A DNA stretch of 12,126 nucleotides, from the NCBI GenBank assembly GCA_031279965.1, contig JAITHM010000020.1, positions 1 through 12,126 of the forward strand, given 5' to 3'. Shown piece by piece: positions 5,939 through 12,126 of this stretch; position 1 is the stretch's first letter, and each line of letters starts with the position of its first letter. This DNA is from Spirochaetaceae bacterium. GTDB taxonomy: Bacteria; Spirochaetota; Spirochaetia; Treponematales; Breznakiellaceae. The notes under the pieces were generated by a model. It was not told the origin of the DNA. It did no database searches and worked only from the letters and a program-made list of their open reading frames with translations. The position numbers were made by a program, and so were the translations under genes.

Positions 5939-7249
5939 ATGAAGTTCCGGGATCTTCTTGGCATTGATTTCTTACTCTTGTTTGCCGCGCTGATTCTTAC
6001 GCTGTTTGGTATACTCTTTATTTATTCATCGGGTGTCGATTCAACAGGAATTATTGTTTCGGAAGAGTATATCCGGCAAATTATCTGGGGCGCGGCGGGC
6101 TTGATTCTTGCCCTGATGCTTGCATTGATGAATTACCGGCGCATCTATCATTTTGCTTTATATCTGTATCTGGGAACACTCATTCTAGTACTCTATACGG
6201 TTATTGCCGGCCGCGAGATCCATGGTGCGCGGGCCTGGGTAGGAATAGGCAATTTTGGTATTCAGCCGTCTGAATTTGCCAAAATCACAACAATTCTCTG
6301 TCTGGCGCAATATCTTGATCTTTCGCGGCGTTCAACAAGTGATTTCAAACGGTTTGCGCTTTCCTGTGTTATTGCGTTTGTCCCCATGTTTTTTGTATTA
6401 CTGCAGCCTGATTTTGGCACATCGCTGGTATTTATCCCGATACTTTTGGTAATGACGTTTATTGCCGGCATCAAAATGCGCTATATCCTGTTTGTAATAT
6501 CCGTCTTAGGTATAGGCGGCATACTGCTTCTTGTGCCCTTTTGGCAAAAACATATTGTAAAAATCACCAGTACCAGTCTTGACCTTCTTAGTAATGTCCA
6601 GTTTATTGCCGCCTTGTGCAGTATATGTGCGATTATATTTTTCATCGCTTTTTTCGGGCTTGTCCGGTATAAAAAACGTTATTTTTATTGGATTGATTAT
6701 TTTGCATTGTTGATTATATCGGCGCTTGCTGTCGTACTTGCTGGAAATAAGATGCTCAAAGAATATCAAATAAATCGGCTTGTTGTATTTCTTGATCCTT
6801 ATGTTGATCCAAGAGGGGCCGGTTGGCATATTATTCAATCTATGACGGCGGTTGGTTCAGGCGGGGCGCTAGGCAAGGGGTATATGCAGGGAACGCAGAG
6901 TCATTACCGGTTTCTTCCGACACAAAGTACGGACTTTATTTTTTCAATTTTTTCTGAAGAATGGGGGTTTTTAGGTGGTGTGCTCTTGTTTGTGCTGTTT
7001 TTAACCGTATGCCTGCGTCTTATTAAAATTATGAAGAACACAACTGATCCGTTTGGCTGTTATATTGCCGGCGGGCTTGCAGCGATCTACAGCTTTCATT
7101 TTCTTGTCAATGTTGGCATGGCAATGGGCATCATGCCTATTACCGGAATTCCGCTGCTTTTCATGTCGTACGGCGGCTCCGCGTTGCTTTCCGCAATGGC
7201 TGGAATCGGCCTTGCCCTGAGCATTTACATTCGCCGTTTTCAATTTTGA
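5939..7249 (+). CDS. rodA: SEDS peptidoglycan polymerase RodA
   Basis: SEDS-family glycosyltransferase that polymerises lipid II into glycan strands, working as a pair with PBP2. The 436-residue protein is polytopic. Family landmarks are the conserved QPSEFAK (109-115), QPDFGTSLVF (156-165), DPxxDPxGAGxHIIQS (286-301), GSGGALGKG (306-314), PTQSTDFIFS with the catalytic Asp at D332, and GIPLLFMSYGGSALL near the C-terminus. E. coli RodA is 370 residues; the surplus sits mostly between about 205 and 268, where two extra hydrophobic segments (220-242 and 252-268) are inserted. I chose the ATG at 5939, with GGGAG 8 nt upstream, 5 nt after the mrdA stop; the open frame upstream only overlaps mrdA. 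No terminator follows; a promoter for the next gene overlaps its stop codon. Confidence 0.95.
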   Translation: MKFRDLLGIDFLLLFAALILTLFGILFIYSSGVDSTGIIVSEEYIRQIIWGAAGLILALMLALMNYRRIYHFALYLYLGTLILVLYTVIAGREIHGARAWVGIGNFGIQPSEFAKITTILCLAQYLDLSRRSTSDFKRFALSCVIAFVPMFFVLLQPDFGTSLVFIPILLVMTFIAGIKMRYILFVISVLGIGGILLLVPFWQKHIVKITSTSLDLLSNVQFIAALCSICAIIFFIAFFGLVRYKKRYFYWIDYFALLIISALAVVLAGNKMLKEYQINRLVVFLDPYVDPRGAGWHIIQSMTAVGSGGALGKGYMQGTQSHYRFLPTQSTDFIFSIFSEEWGFLGGVLLFVLFLTVCLRLIKIMKNTTDPFGCYIAGGLAAIYSFHFLVNVGMAMGIMPITGIPLLFMSYGGSALLSAMAGIGLALSIYIRRFQF

Positions 7250-7273
7250 TATGCCTCCGGCCGTTCTTATAAT
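7246..7273 (+). promoter_or_regulatory. Putative promoter of the 605-residue protein gene
   Basis: TTGATA (7246-7251, 5/6) and a perfect TATAAT (7268-7273) are separated by 16 bp. The -35 box overlaps the rodA stop codon. Transcription would start near 7280, giving a leader of about 45 nt. This suggests that the next gene can be expressed separately from the elongasome genes. Confidence 0.6.
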
Positions 7274-7324
7274 GCTGTAGTTTCCTGCCCTTGAAAGAAT
7301 AGAGGAAATAGCACAGTATAAGGC

Positions 7325-9142
7325 ATGCGGAAATCAATAATACCCAGAATTATCATGCTCTGCGGTTTCTATGCGATTGTGTTTGTCGCAATCGCGCTGA
7401 TTCAATTTGCCCAACAAGATGGTTTTAACCGCAAGATAGGCAGTCTTGTGGTAAGTGGAAAATATCGTTTTGAAGAAAATACCCAGCCTGCTTTAACCGG
7501 AGAAAACGAGGTGTTGATTGATGATGCCGCAAGCGTTTTTTTTGGTGGGCTTGAATTCAGGCTTGCAAGCGCCGAAGAAAACAACTCTCTTGCCATTATT
7601 GATTTTGACGGAATACGGCGCAGGCTTATTCCGCAGTTTATGTCTGTCGCCGATGCTTCGGTGCGTTTTACGATGGCAGACGGGTCACAATTGGCTTTTT
7701 ATGTAAAAAATAACGGCGTTAGTGACGAACTTATCATCAATGCACATCTTGCTGAAGATGCAATTTCTCTTGAGCTGCCGTACCGGCTGACCAAAAATGC
7801 CGCTATTGGAGAACAGCGGCAGTCAACCCTTATTATCATTCATAACAAACAGGATTATACTTTTGACCGCTCTATTCTTGATACCAAACGGGGATTGATT
7901 GAATTTAGCCATAAAAATCCTGTTATAAGCTACCGGCCGCACATAAGCGAAGAAGCCTTTAATCCGGCCGACTATATTATTTCAGGAGCGATGGGGAAAG
8001 AGTTTTACGATGGACTCGTAATGCAATGGTGCGAAACCGCACAACAAGAATGGCAGACACATCTTAACGATGAAGAAAGTGACGAAGCGATAATTACCGC
8101 ATATCTTGCAGCCGCTGCGCATAAATTTGATTATGCCGGAGCACTTTCTCGTATTCCCGAAACTTTTGCTTCCAGCAGCGGGCAAACATTTCTTTCAGCA
8201 CCTTTTTTTGGAAAGCTTGAATCGGCAGCAAAACAAATGACGCGCATCGATCAGGAAAATCAGGCAGGGCTTGAAAAAGCAATTCAGGAAGCACCCGAAG
8301 AACTCCTCAAACAATATAAAGTATTTGACTATCTTTTGCAGCGGGGCAAGACAACGCTTTTTGATGAAGCCCTACAGTTTATTAAAACGATGCAGCCTGG
8401 CAGCATCTCCCTGGAAATTTGCCCGGGTATTTTTGAAGGATGGCTGTCGTACAATATTTGGCATAAAGGTAAAGAGAATCCTTTTGAAATACTTGCAACA
8501 CAGGCACGGCTTTTTGTTTCTGAATTTCTGCTTAAAGACAGCGAAAATCCCCGGGTGTTTTTGGGACAAAATGCGGTAATTGATGTATTTTTTAACATTC
8601 GGCTTGGCGTTGCCATTGCTGCCTACGGCGACTCGAGCGGAAACAACGAATGGGCGGCAATAGGCCGGTCACTAGTGCTTTCCGCGCTGTCCTGTTCCGA
8701 TGCAAACGGCGCAATCGCCAAAGAACTTTCCTGGAGTTCAACGGCCGGTTTTGTCGAGCTGGAATCCAGTGAGCGCCTTAGTGCAAGCATGATCTATCCC
8801 TATCTTGGCATATCAGCTTATTATCCGCATGCGGTCGGCGCTAGCACCGTTATGTTTGGTGTATGGCTTTGGACAGCATCTCCTGCGATAGCAGCTTCAT
8901 ACAAAAACAATGCCCTTGAATTTGAGGTAACTTTTCCTGTCTCAAGCCCTCATTATCTTATAATGTTTGGAATACGCCCGTTTTCTCGAATACAAATGAG
9001 GGATATTGACTATCGTTCAGATCCTCGTTTTGAAACATATAACTCGCCGGGCTGGGTATACTTGCCGCAAGAACAGACATTGCTCGTTAAACTTGTTCAT
9101 CGCTCAGAATCTGAGCGTGTTAAAATTTTCTTTTCGCCTTAA
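7325..9142 (+). CDS. Membrane-anchored protein of unknown function, 605 residues
   Basis: I do not recognise this protein. Residues 1-7 are basic, 8-28 form one hydrophobic helix without a good cleavage site, and the rest is soluble, so it looks like a signal-anchored protein with a large periplasmic part. Residues about 33-205 alternate polar and hydrophobic in the manner of beta strands. About 207-460 is rich in Ala, Glu and Leu and probably helical, perhaps repeat-like. About 528-605 is beta-rich again and full of aromatics. There are few Cys (C12, C236, C365, C457) and no lipobox or evident catalytic motif. The reading frame is intact and codon use resembles its neighbours. The ATG has only AAGG 1 nt upstream, a poor site. 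It lies 75 nt after rodA with a likely own promoter and meets leuD tail to tail 10 nt away. An envelope role is a guess from location and neighbours. Confidence 0.85.
   Translation: MRKSIIPRIIMLCGFYAIVFVAIALIQFAQQDGFNRKIGSLVVSGKYRFEENTQPALTGENEVLIDDAASVFFGGLEFRLASAEENNSLAIIDFDGIRRRLIPQFMSVADASVRFTMADGSQLAFYVKNNGVSDELIINAHLAEDAISLELPYRLTKNAAIGEQRQSTLIIIHNKQDYTFDRSILDTKRGLIEFSHKNPVISYRPHISEEAFNPADYIISGAMGKEFYDGLVMQWCETAQQEWQTHLNDEESDEAIITAYLAAAAHKFDYAGALSRIPETFASSSGQTFLSAPFFGKLESAAKQMTRIDQENQAGLEKAIQEAPEELLKQYKVFDYLLQRGKTTLFDEALQFIKTMQPGSISLEICPGIFEGWLSYNIWHKGKENPFEILATQARLFVSEFLLKDSENPRVFLGQNAVIDVFFNIRLGVAIAAYGDSSGNNEWAAIGRSLVLSALSCSDANGAIAKELSWSSTAGFVELESSERLSASMIYPYLGISAYYPHAVGASTVMFGVWLWTASPAIAASYKNNALEFEVTFPVSSPHYLIMFGIRPFSRIQMRDIDYRSDPRFETYNSPGWVYLPQEQTLLVKLVHRSESERVKIFFSP
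9101..9136 (+). terminator. Terminator-like hairpin inside the 3' end of the 605-residue gene
   Basis: CGCTCAG (9101-9107) and CTGAGCG (9111-9117) form a perfect 7-bp stem with a 3-nt loop. A T-rich run (TTTTCTTTT, about 9126-9134) follows after 8 nt, ending just before the stop codon at 9140. The gap before the T run is longer than in classical intrinsic terminators. It sits within coding sequence and would protect the convergent leuD from read-through. Confidence 0.4.
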
Positions 9143-9152
9143 AGGACAGCCT

Positions 9153-9677
9153 TCAATACCGAGCAACGGTATATTCAACCCATCCGCCGGCAGCGACAAG
9201 AGCGCGTTCAAACCCTTGCAAAACAAAAGAAAGCTTTTTTTCTTTGCCCGGCGCGGTAAAACTTAAAAGAGAGTGTTCTATATCAATAGTAAGTATTGTT
9301 GTGCTGGAGGCAAATTCGACAAAAAGATCGTCAATAATTTCGGAGGCAATCTCAAGGGCAAGCATACCGCAATTATACATGTTCTGGCGGAAAATTCGGG
9401 CAAAACTTGGCGCAATAACAATATTGATGCCATTCGCTTCAAGCGCCCATGGAGCGTGTTCGCGGGAACTTCCACATCCAAAATTTGCCTTCGTTACAAG
9501 CACCGCTTTACCGGCAATATCCCGCTTTGGCTCAAAGCCTGCTATGGCTAGATCTTCAAGAAGATAGGGGGCAAGCGCCTCTTTGGTGTTTTCGGTAAGA
9601 TATTTTGCGGGGATAATCTCATCAGTGTTAATATCACTACGATCAAGGAAAAGCACTCTGCCGCCAAATGTTTTCAT
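9153..9677 (-). CDS. leuD: 3-isopropylmalate dehydratase (or related hydro-lyase) small subunit
   Basis: Small swivel-domain subunit of an aconitase-family isomerase; with LeuC it converts 2-isopropylmalate to 3-isopropylmalate in leucine synthesis, or acts on a related acid. At 174 residues it is the short, archaeal-like form. NTDEIIPAKYL (17-27) and NFGCGSSREHAPWAL (65-79), the substrate-binding loop with the SREH Arg, are intact. The four residues after the DEIIPAK stretch, which have been used to separate isopropylmalate (YLVY) from homoaconitate (YLRT) enzymes, read YLTE, matching neither. The ATG (9677) overlaps the leuC stop by one base (TGATG) and has AGGGGG 7 nt upstream. No leuA or leuB lies in the window, so the pathway cannot be confirmed. 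It ends 10 nt from the convergent unknown gene. Confidence 0.85.
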   Translation of the reverse strand: MKTFGGRVLFLDRSDINTDEIIPAKYLTENTKEALAPYLLEDLAIAGFEPKRDIAGKAVLVTKANFGCGSSREHAPWALEANGINIVIAPSFARIFRQNMYNCGMLALEIASEIIDDLFVEFASSTTILTIDIEHSLLSFTAPGKEKKLSFVLQGFERALVAAGGWVEYTVARY

Positions 9678-10951
9678 CAGATTACCCCCTTAAGCGCCGT
9701 CTGCGCCGCCGATGCAGGACTCATAAGATGAATCATCCCGTCCTTACCCATACGTCCGGCAAAATTACGGTTTGTTGTTGATGCACATACCTCGCCTGCT
9801 GCAAGAACGCCGTTGGACATTCCCAAACAAGCGCCGCAGGTAGGATTTGTTACGCAAAATCCCGCGTCGATAAAATCAGCAATAAGCCCTTCGCGCAACG
9901 CTGCGCTGTAAACGGCGGGCGTTGCCGGAGAAACTATTGCGCGGACATGCGCTGCTATCTTGTTACCACGTACAATCTTTGCCGCTTCACGAAGATCTTC
10001 AATGCGCCCGTTGGTACATGACCCAATGTAAACCTGATCTATTTTTGTTCCGGCAAGTTCACGGAGTGTTTTTACCTGGTCTGGTTTATAACCTGTCGTG
10101 GCAAGCGGTTCCAATGCGGAACAGTCAATTTCAATACTTTTTATGTAGTGTGCATCAGGATCACTGCGCCATTTTTGCCAGTCATCAAGCGCTTCTTTTT
10201 TTGTCATAAAGCTTTTATCGCCTTCTGGCCCAATGAACGGCCACAAATAATCAAGCGTTACCGCGTCTGGCTGACAGACGCCGCTTGTCGCTCCTGCTTC
10301 AACTGCCATATTGGCAAGCGTCATACGTCCTTCCATACTCATAGTTTCAACGGCCGTTCCGTGAAATTCCATTACCGTATCAGTTGCTCCGGCAACACCT
10401 ATACGGGCAATGACGGCGAGAATAACATCCTTGGGAAACACTCCCGCGGGAAGCCTGCCGGAAAGCATCACCTTGACGCTCTCCGGTTTTTTAAATGCGC
10501 AAACACCTTTTAAGATGCCCACTTCAAGATCGGTGGTGCCAACACCTGCCGCAAACGCACCAAAAGCCCCGTGAGTACAGGTATGGCTGTCACCCATAAT
10601 GATTACATAACCGGGACGCGCAAAGCCTTTTTCGGGAAACAGGGCGTGACACACGCCGTTTTGTCCAACATCAAAAAAATCTTTAATGGCATGGCGGCGC
10701 GCCCAGTCACGGAGCGTCTTGCCCTGTTCAGCAGTCTTGCTGTCTTTTGCCGGCGTTACATGATCAATTACCGCTTTGATTTTGGCAGGATCAAACACAC
10801 GGTCAAGCCCCCGCGAAACAAGGTCGTGTATCGCTATTGGCGTCGTAATCTCGTGACAAAACACCGTGTCAAGTCTGAGCACAAACGTATCATCCGCTGG
10901 TTTGTCGATAAGATGCGCCTGAAAAATTTTTTCAGCTAAGGTCATTGGCAT
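9677..10951 (-). CDS. leuC: 3-isopropylmalate dehydratase (or homoaconitase-family) large subunit
   Basis: Large, iron-sulfur-bearing subunit pairing with the LeuD homologue. The 424 residues match the shorter, archaeal-type LeuC/homoaconitase branch (E. coli LeuC is 466). Active-site landmarks are CHALFPEKGF (101-110), GDSHTCTHGAFG (120-131), VGTTDLE (137-143), IGSCTNGR (309-316) and NPTCGACLG (369-377). The [4Fe-4S] ligands are C312, C372 and C375. Substrate may be isopropylmalate, homoaconitate, or another 2-alkylmalate; sequence alone cannot decide. I chose the ATG at 10951; the in-frame ATG at 10945 is also possible. Neither has a ribosome binding site, and a promoter lies immediately upstream, so the mRNA may be leaderless. 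Genes leuC and leuD overlap by one base and form an operon, divergent from the HPP-family gene. Confidence 0.88.
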   Translation of the reverse strand: MPMTLAEKIFQAHLIDKPADDTFVLRLDTVFCHEITTPIAIHDLVSRGLDRVFDPAKIKAVIDHVTPAKDSKTAEQGKTLRDWARRHAIKDFFDVGQNGVCHALFPEKGFARPGYVIIMGDSHTCTHGAFGAFAAGVGTTDLEVGILKGVCAFKKPESVKVMLSGRLPAGVFPKDVILAVIARIGVAGATDTVMEFHGTAVETMSMEGRMTLANMAVEAGATSGVCQPDAVTLDYLWPFIGPEGDKSFMTKKEALDDWQKWRSDPDAHYIKSIEIDCSALEPLATTGYKPDQVKTLRELAGTKIDQVYIGSCTNGRIEDLREAAKIVRGNKIAAHVRAIVSPATPAVYSAALREGLIADFIDAGFCVTNPTCGACLGMSNGVLAAGEVCASTTNRNFAGRMGKDGMIHLMSPASAAQTALKGVI

Positions 10952-10957
10952 GATGGC

Positions 10958-10987
10958 AGTATACTTGATCAGTCTTCAAAATTGCAA
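10958..10987 (-). promoter_or_regulatory. Putative leuC promoter giving a leaderless mRNA
   Basis: On the minus strand TTGCAA (10987-10982) and TATACT (10963-10958) are separated by 18 bp. Only six bases separate the -10 from the leuC ATG at 10951, so the expected start point is the A of the ATG itself. The absence of any Shine-Dalgarno sequence fits this. Confidence 0.4.
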
Positions 10988-11061
10988 GGCGCTGTTTTGT
11001 AATCCTGTTGTACCGTCCGCACCGGCAAGGTTCCAAATCTGAAATGCCGTTGACGTAATCA

Positions 11062-11067
11062 TATAAT
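11062..11067 (+). promoter_or_regulatory. Putative -10 element of the HPP-family gene
   Basis: A perfect TATAAT stands 29 nt before the GTG start at 11097, with transcription expected near 11074. No convincing -35 hexamer is present at 16-18 bp (CTGAAA at 11039-11044 is the best), so it may be weak or activator-dependent. Confidence 0.4.
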
Positions 11068-11096
11068 ATATTCATGATGGTATATGTGGAGGCGCT

Positions 11097-11600
11097 GTGG
11101 TTGTACCAGAAAACATCCTAAAAAAAATCATGCTCGTCTGTGCTGCGTTCGCAGGCGGGTTTATTATAATTTTAGTGCTGGCGTTGCTTACTGAATTGAG
11201 CGGTATACCGCTTCTTATGGCGCCTTTTGGAGCTTCATGCGTGTTAACCTGTGCCGTACCAGAGTCGCCGTTCGCCCATCCCAAAAACATAATCTGCGGA
11301 TATACCATCGCAGCGTTGATTGGCTTTGTTTTGCTACGGTTTGTGGGCAGTTCGCCGTTAAGCCTTGCGCTTGGCGTGGGGTTTACCATTGCCGTCATGA
11401 TGTTAAGCAAAACCATCCATCCGCCGGCCGGCTCACTCCCCATCATCATTATTTTGGGTGATTTTGATGAGTATTTTATGCTATTTCCTGTGTTTTCCGG
11501 TGCGCTTATCCTCTGTATGGTAAGTTTTTTACTTAATCATGGCGTTTTTCGCCGTATACGAAAAGCCGCCGCTTCCAAAACCTGCAAGGAAGATACCTGA
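11097..11600 (+). CDS. HPP-family integral membrane protein
   Basis: A 167-residue inner-membrane protein of the HPP family, named for its conserved His-Pro-Pro motif, here TIHPPAGS (H108, P109, P110). A second family hallmark, APFGASCVL followed by AVPESPFAHPKN (42-64), is also present. Four or five hydrophobic helices are visible (about 11-31, 36-53, 64-82, 88-105, 125-147), and the C-terminus (151-167) is basic and cytoplasmic. Plant chloroplast members have been linked to nitrite transport; bacterial members are mostly uncharacterised, so transport of a small anion is only a suggestion. The GTG start is supported by GGAGG 4 nt upstream. The gene is alone: divergent from leuC and convergent with the small membrane protein 29 nt away. 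Confidence 0.85.
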   Translation: MVVPENILKKIMLVCAAFAGGFIIILVLALLTELSGIPLLMAPFGASCVLTCAVPESPFAHPKNIICGYTIAALIGFVLLRFVGSSPLSLALGVGFTIAVMMLSKTIHPPAGSLPIIIILGDFDEYFMLFPVFSGALILCMVSFLLNHGVFRRIRKAAASKTCKEDT

Positions 11601-11629
11601 TATTTCTGGATTTTACCGGCGGACGCAGA

Positions 11630-11902
11630 TTAGCGGGTTCTTTTCCGGTTTCTGTTTTTACTGCGCTTGCTGAGTATAAGAATAATCACAATAACAACCA
11701 GCAAGATCAGCAATAATGCCCATACGGGAGTATTAAGCCCATGGATTTTCTTTACCAGTAGCTTGAAAACAGATACCAGGAAATTAACCAGTGTGGCGAA
11801 TAAGTTATTCCCTTTAAGATAGTCATAAACTGCGGCGCTCATGATACTTAGAAACATAGCACCAACGCATCCGATCAAGACACCCATCATATTTTTACGC
11901 AT
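11630..11902 (-). CDS. Small membrane protein of unknown function, 90 residues
   Basis: I do not recognise this protein. Residues about 6-26 and 59-77 are membrane helices; 33-50 is a further hydrophobic or amphipathic stretch between them ending in KK. The last 13 residues are strongly basic (seven Arg or Lys among KRSKNRNRKRTR), a positive tail expected to stay in the cytoplasm or touch phospholipid or nucleic acid. The gene is credible because AGGA stands 7 nt before the ATG at 11902, a TATAAT box with spaced -35 lies just upstream, and the protein composition is membrane-like and not random. It is convergent with the HPP-family gene. The function is open. Confidence 0.65.
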   Translation of the reverse strand: MRKNMMGVLIGCVGAMFLSIMSAAVYDYLKGNNLFATLVNFLVSVFKLLVKKIHGLNTPVWALLLILLVVIVIILILSKRSKNRNRKRTR

Positions 11903-11924
11903 ATTTATTTCCTACTTTACCGGT

Positions 11925-11953
11925 ATTATATCCGTCTGTCTTGCAAAATACAA
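11925..11953 (-). promoter_or_regulatory. Putative promoter of the small membrane protein gene
   Basis: On the minus strand TTGTAT (11953-11948) and a perfect TATAAT (11930-11925) are separated by 17 bp. Transcription would start near 11918, giving a leader of about 16 nt that contains the AGGA ribosome binding site. Confidence 0.5.
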
Positions 11954-11991
11954 TCGTCCGCGTCAAGCAGTACGTCACAATTAGGGGCGCA

Positions 11992-12015
11992 TTTTTGCGG
12001 GTATGCCCGCAAAAA
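11992..12015. repeat. Perfect 10-bp inverted repeat with reversed terminator polarity
   Basis: TTTTTGCGGG (11992-12001) and CCCGCAAAAA (12006-12015) flank a 4-nt TATG loop. The T run comes first and the A run last on both strands, the reverse of an intrinsic terminator, so it more likely acts as a protein site, an RNA structure, or part of an interspersed repeat. Confidence 0.7.
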
Positions 12016-12024
12016 CCGCATCCG

Positions 12025-12049
12025 AAGAGGCACGCGCAGCGTGTCTTTT
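12025..12049 (+). terminator. Hairpin with short T tail, possible terminator
   Basis: AAGAGGCACGC (12025-12035) pairs with GCGTGTCTTTT (12039-12049) around a GCA loop, 11 bp with two G-U pairs. The GC-rich top and A-U base ending in TTTT resemble a plus-strand intrinsic terminator. No plus-strand gene lies directly upstream, so its role is unclear. Confidence 0.35.
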
Positions 12050-12075
12050 GATGTAGTTGCCGCGATGTAGCGCTC

Positions 12076-12124
12076 AGCAAAGTTGCCATATTTGTGTTGA
12101 GGCAAGTTTGCTTTAGCAAACTTG
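12076..12124. repeat. Three mutually pairing segments, attenuator-like
   Basis: Segment A, AGCAAAGTTGCC (12076-12087), pairs with segment B, GGCAAGTTTGCT (12101-12112), at 11 of 12 positions. Segment B also pairs with segment C (12116-12124): CAAGTTTGC at 12103-12111 and GCAAACTTG form a perfect 9-bp stem with a TTTA loop. Only one of the two hairpins can form at once. The stretch ends at the window edge, so what follows is unseen. The 11903-12126 region holds no credible gene. Confidence 0.5.
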
Positions 12125-12126
12125 TG

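Noticed and set aside
9244..9567. Plus-strand frames of 92-107 codons opposite leuD
   Set aside because: They lie antisense to a clear LeuD homologue and have no ribosome binding site or recognisable domain.
11895..12119. A Cys-rich minus-strand 74-codon frame at the right end
   Set aside because: It starts with TTG, has no ribosome binding site, reads through all the inverted repeats and overlaps the start of the small membrane protein. The Cys spacing fits no metal-binding motif.
1..12126. Mobile element, phage, toxin-antitoxin, defence or CRISPR system
   Set aside because: No transposase, integrase, terminal repeats, toxin-antitoxin pair or regular repeat-spacer array was seen. Gene content and codon use look like core chromosome.

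Overview
The window reads as about 12 kb of chromosomal DNA from a spirochaete, most likely a Treponema-like one. This is judged from the GroEL N-terminus, from the mreD-mrdA-rodA cluster with a long RodA, and from an OmpA-family protein whose peptidoglycan-binding loop lacks the usual Asp. Base composition looks near 48% GC. That is inference: there is no rRNA or species marker here. I see no transposase, integrase, phage gene or CRISPR array, so this looks like core genome and not a mobile island.

Layout. (1) 1-1291, minus strand: the 5' part of groEL (cut by the window edge) with a promoter and about a 100-nt leader, and upstream of it pgsA (phosphatidylglycerophosphate synthase). (2) 1421-7249, plus strand: a promoter, tRNA-Glu(CTC), a HAD-family phosphatase, an OmpA-family lipid-free exported protein, then mreD, mrdA (PBP2) and rodA, the membrane and peptidoglycan-synthesis core of the elongasome. 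The genes are tightly spaced and I see no terminator among them, so the tRNA promoter could start a transcript running through rodA. mreB and mreC are not present just upstream of mreD. (3) 7246-9142: a well-formed promoter overlapping the rodA stop, then a 605-residue membrane-anchored protein of unknown function. (4) 9153-10951, minus strand: leuD and leuC homologues, overlapping by one base, convergent with the unknown gene and probably transcribed from a promoter that would give a leaderless mRNA. (5) 11097-11902: an HPP-family membrane protein facing a small basic-tailed membrane protein of unknown function. (6) 11903-12126: a non-coding end holding a promoter and a series of inverted repeats, including three mutually pairing segments that resemble an attenuator.

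How the parts fit. The elongasome block makes sense as a unit: MreD is the membrane scaffold, PBP2 the transpeptidase and RodA the glycan polymerase, while the OmpA-family protein is a likely envelope and peptidoglycan-associated partner. The 605-residue protein follows rodA but probably has its own promoter; membrane anchoring and a large non-cytoplasmic part make an envelope role plausible, but no function can be assigned. PgsA supplies anionic phospholipid and GroEL folds protein; neither is linked to the cluster except by position. LeuCD is a stand-alone aconitase-family isomerase whose substrate cannot be fixed from sequence. No clearly new biological system is visible. The most promising leads are the 605-residue protein, the tRNA-led operon, the 13-codon ORF coupling the OmpA gene to mreD, and the altered OmpA peptidoglycan-binding loop.
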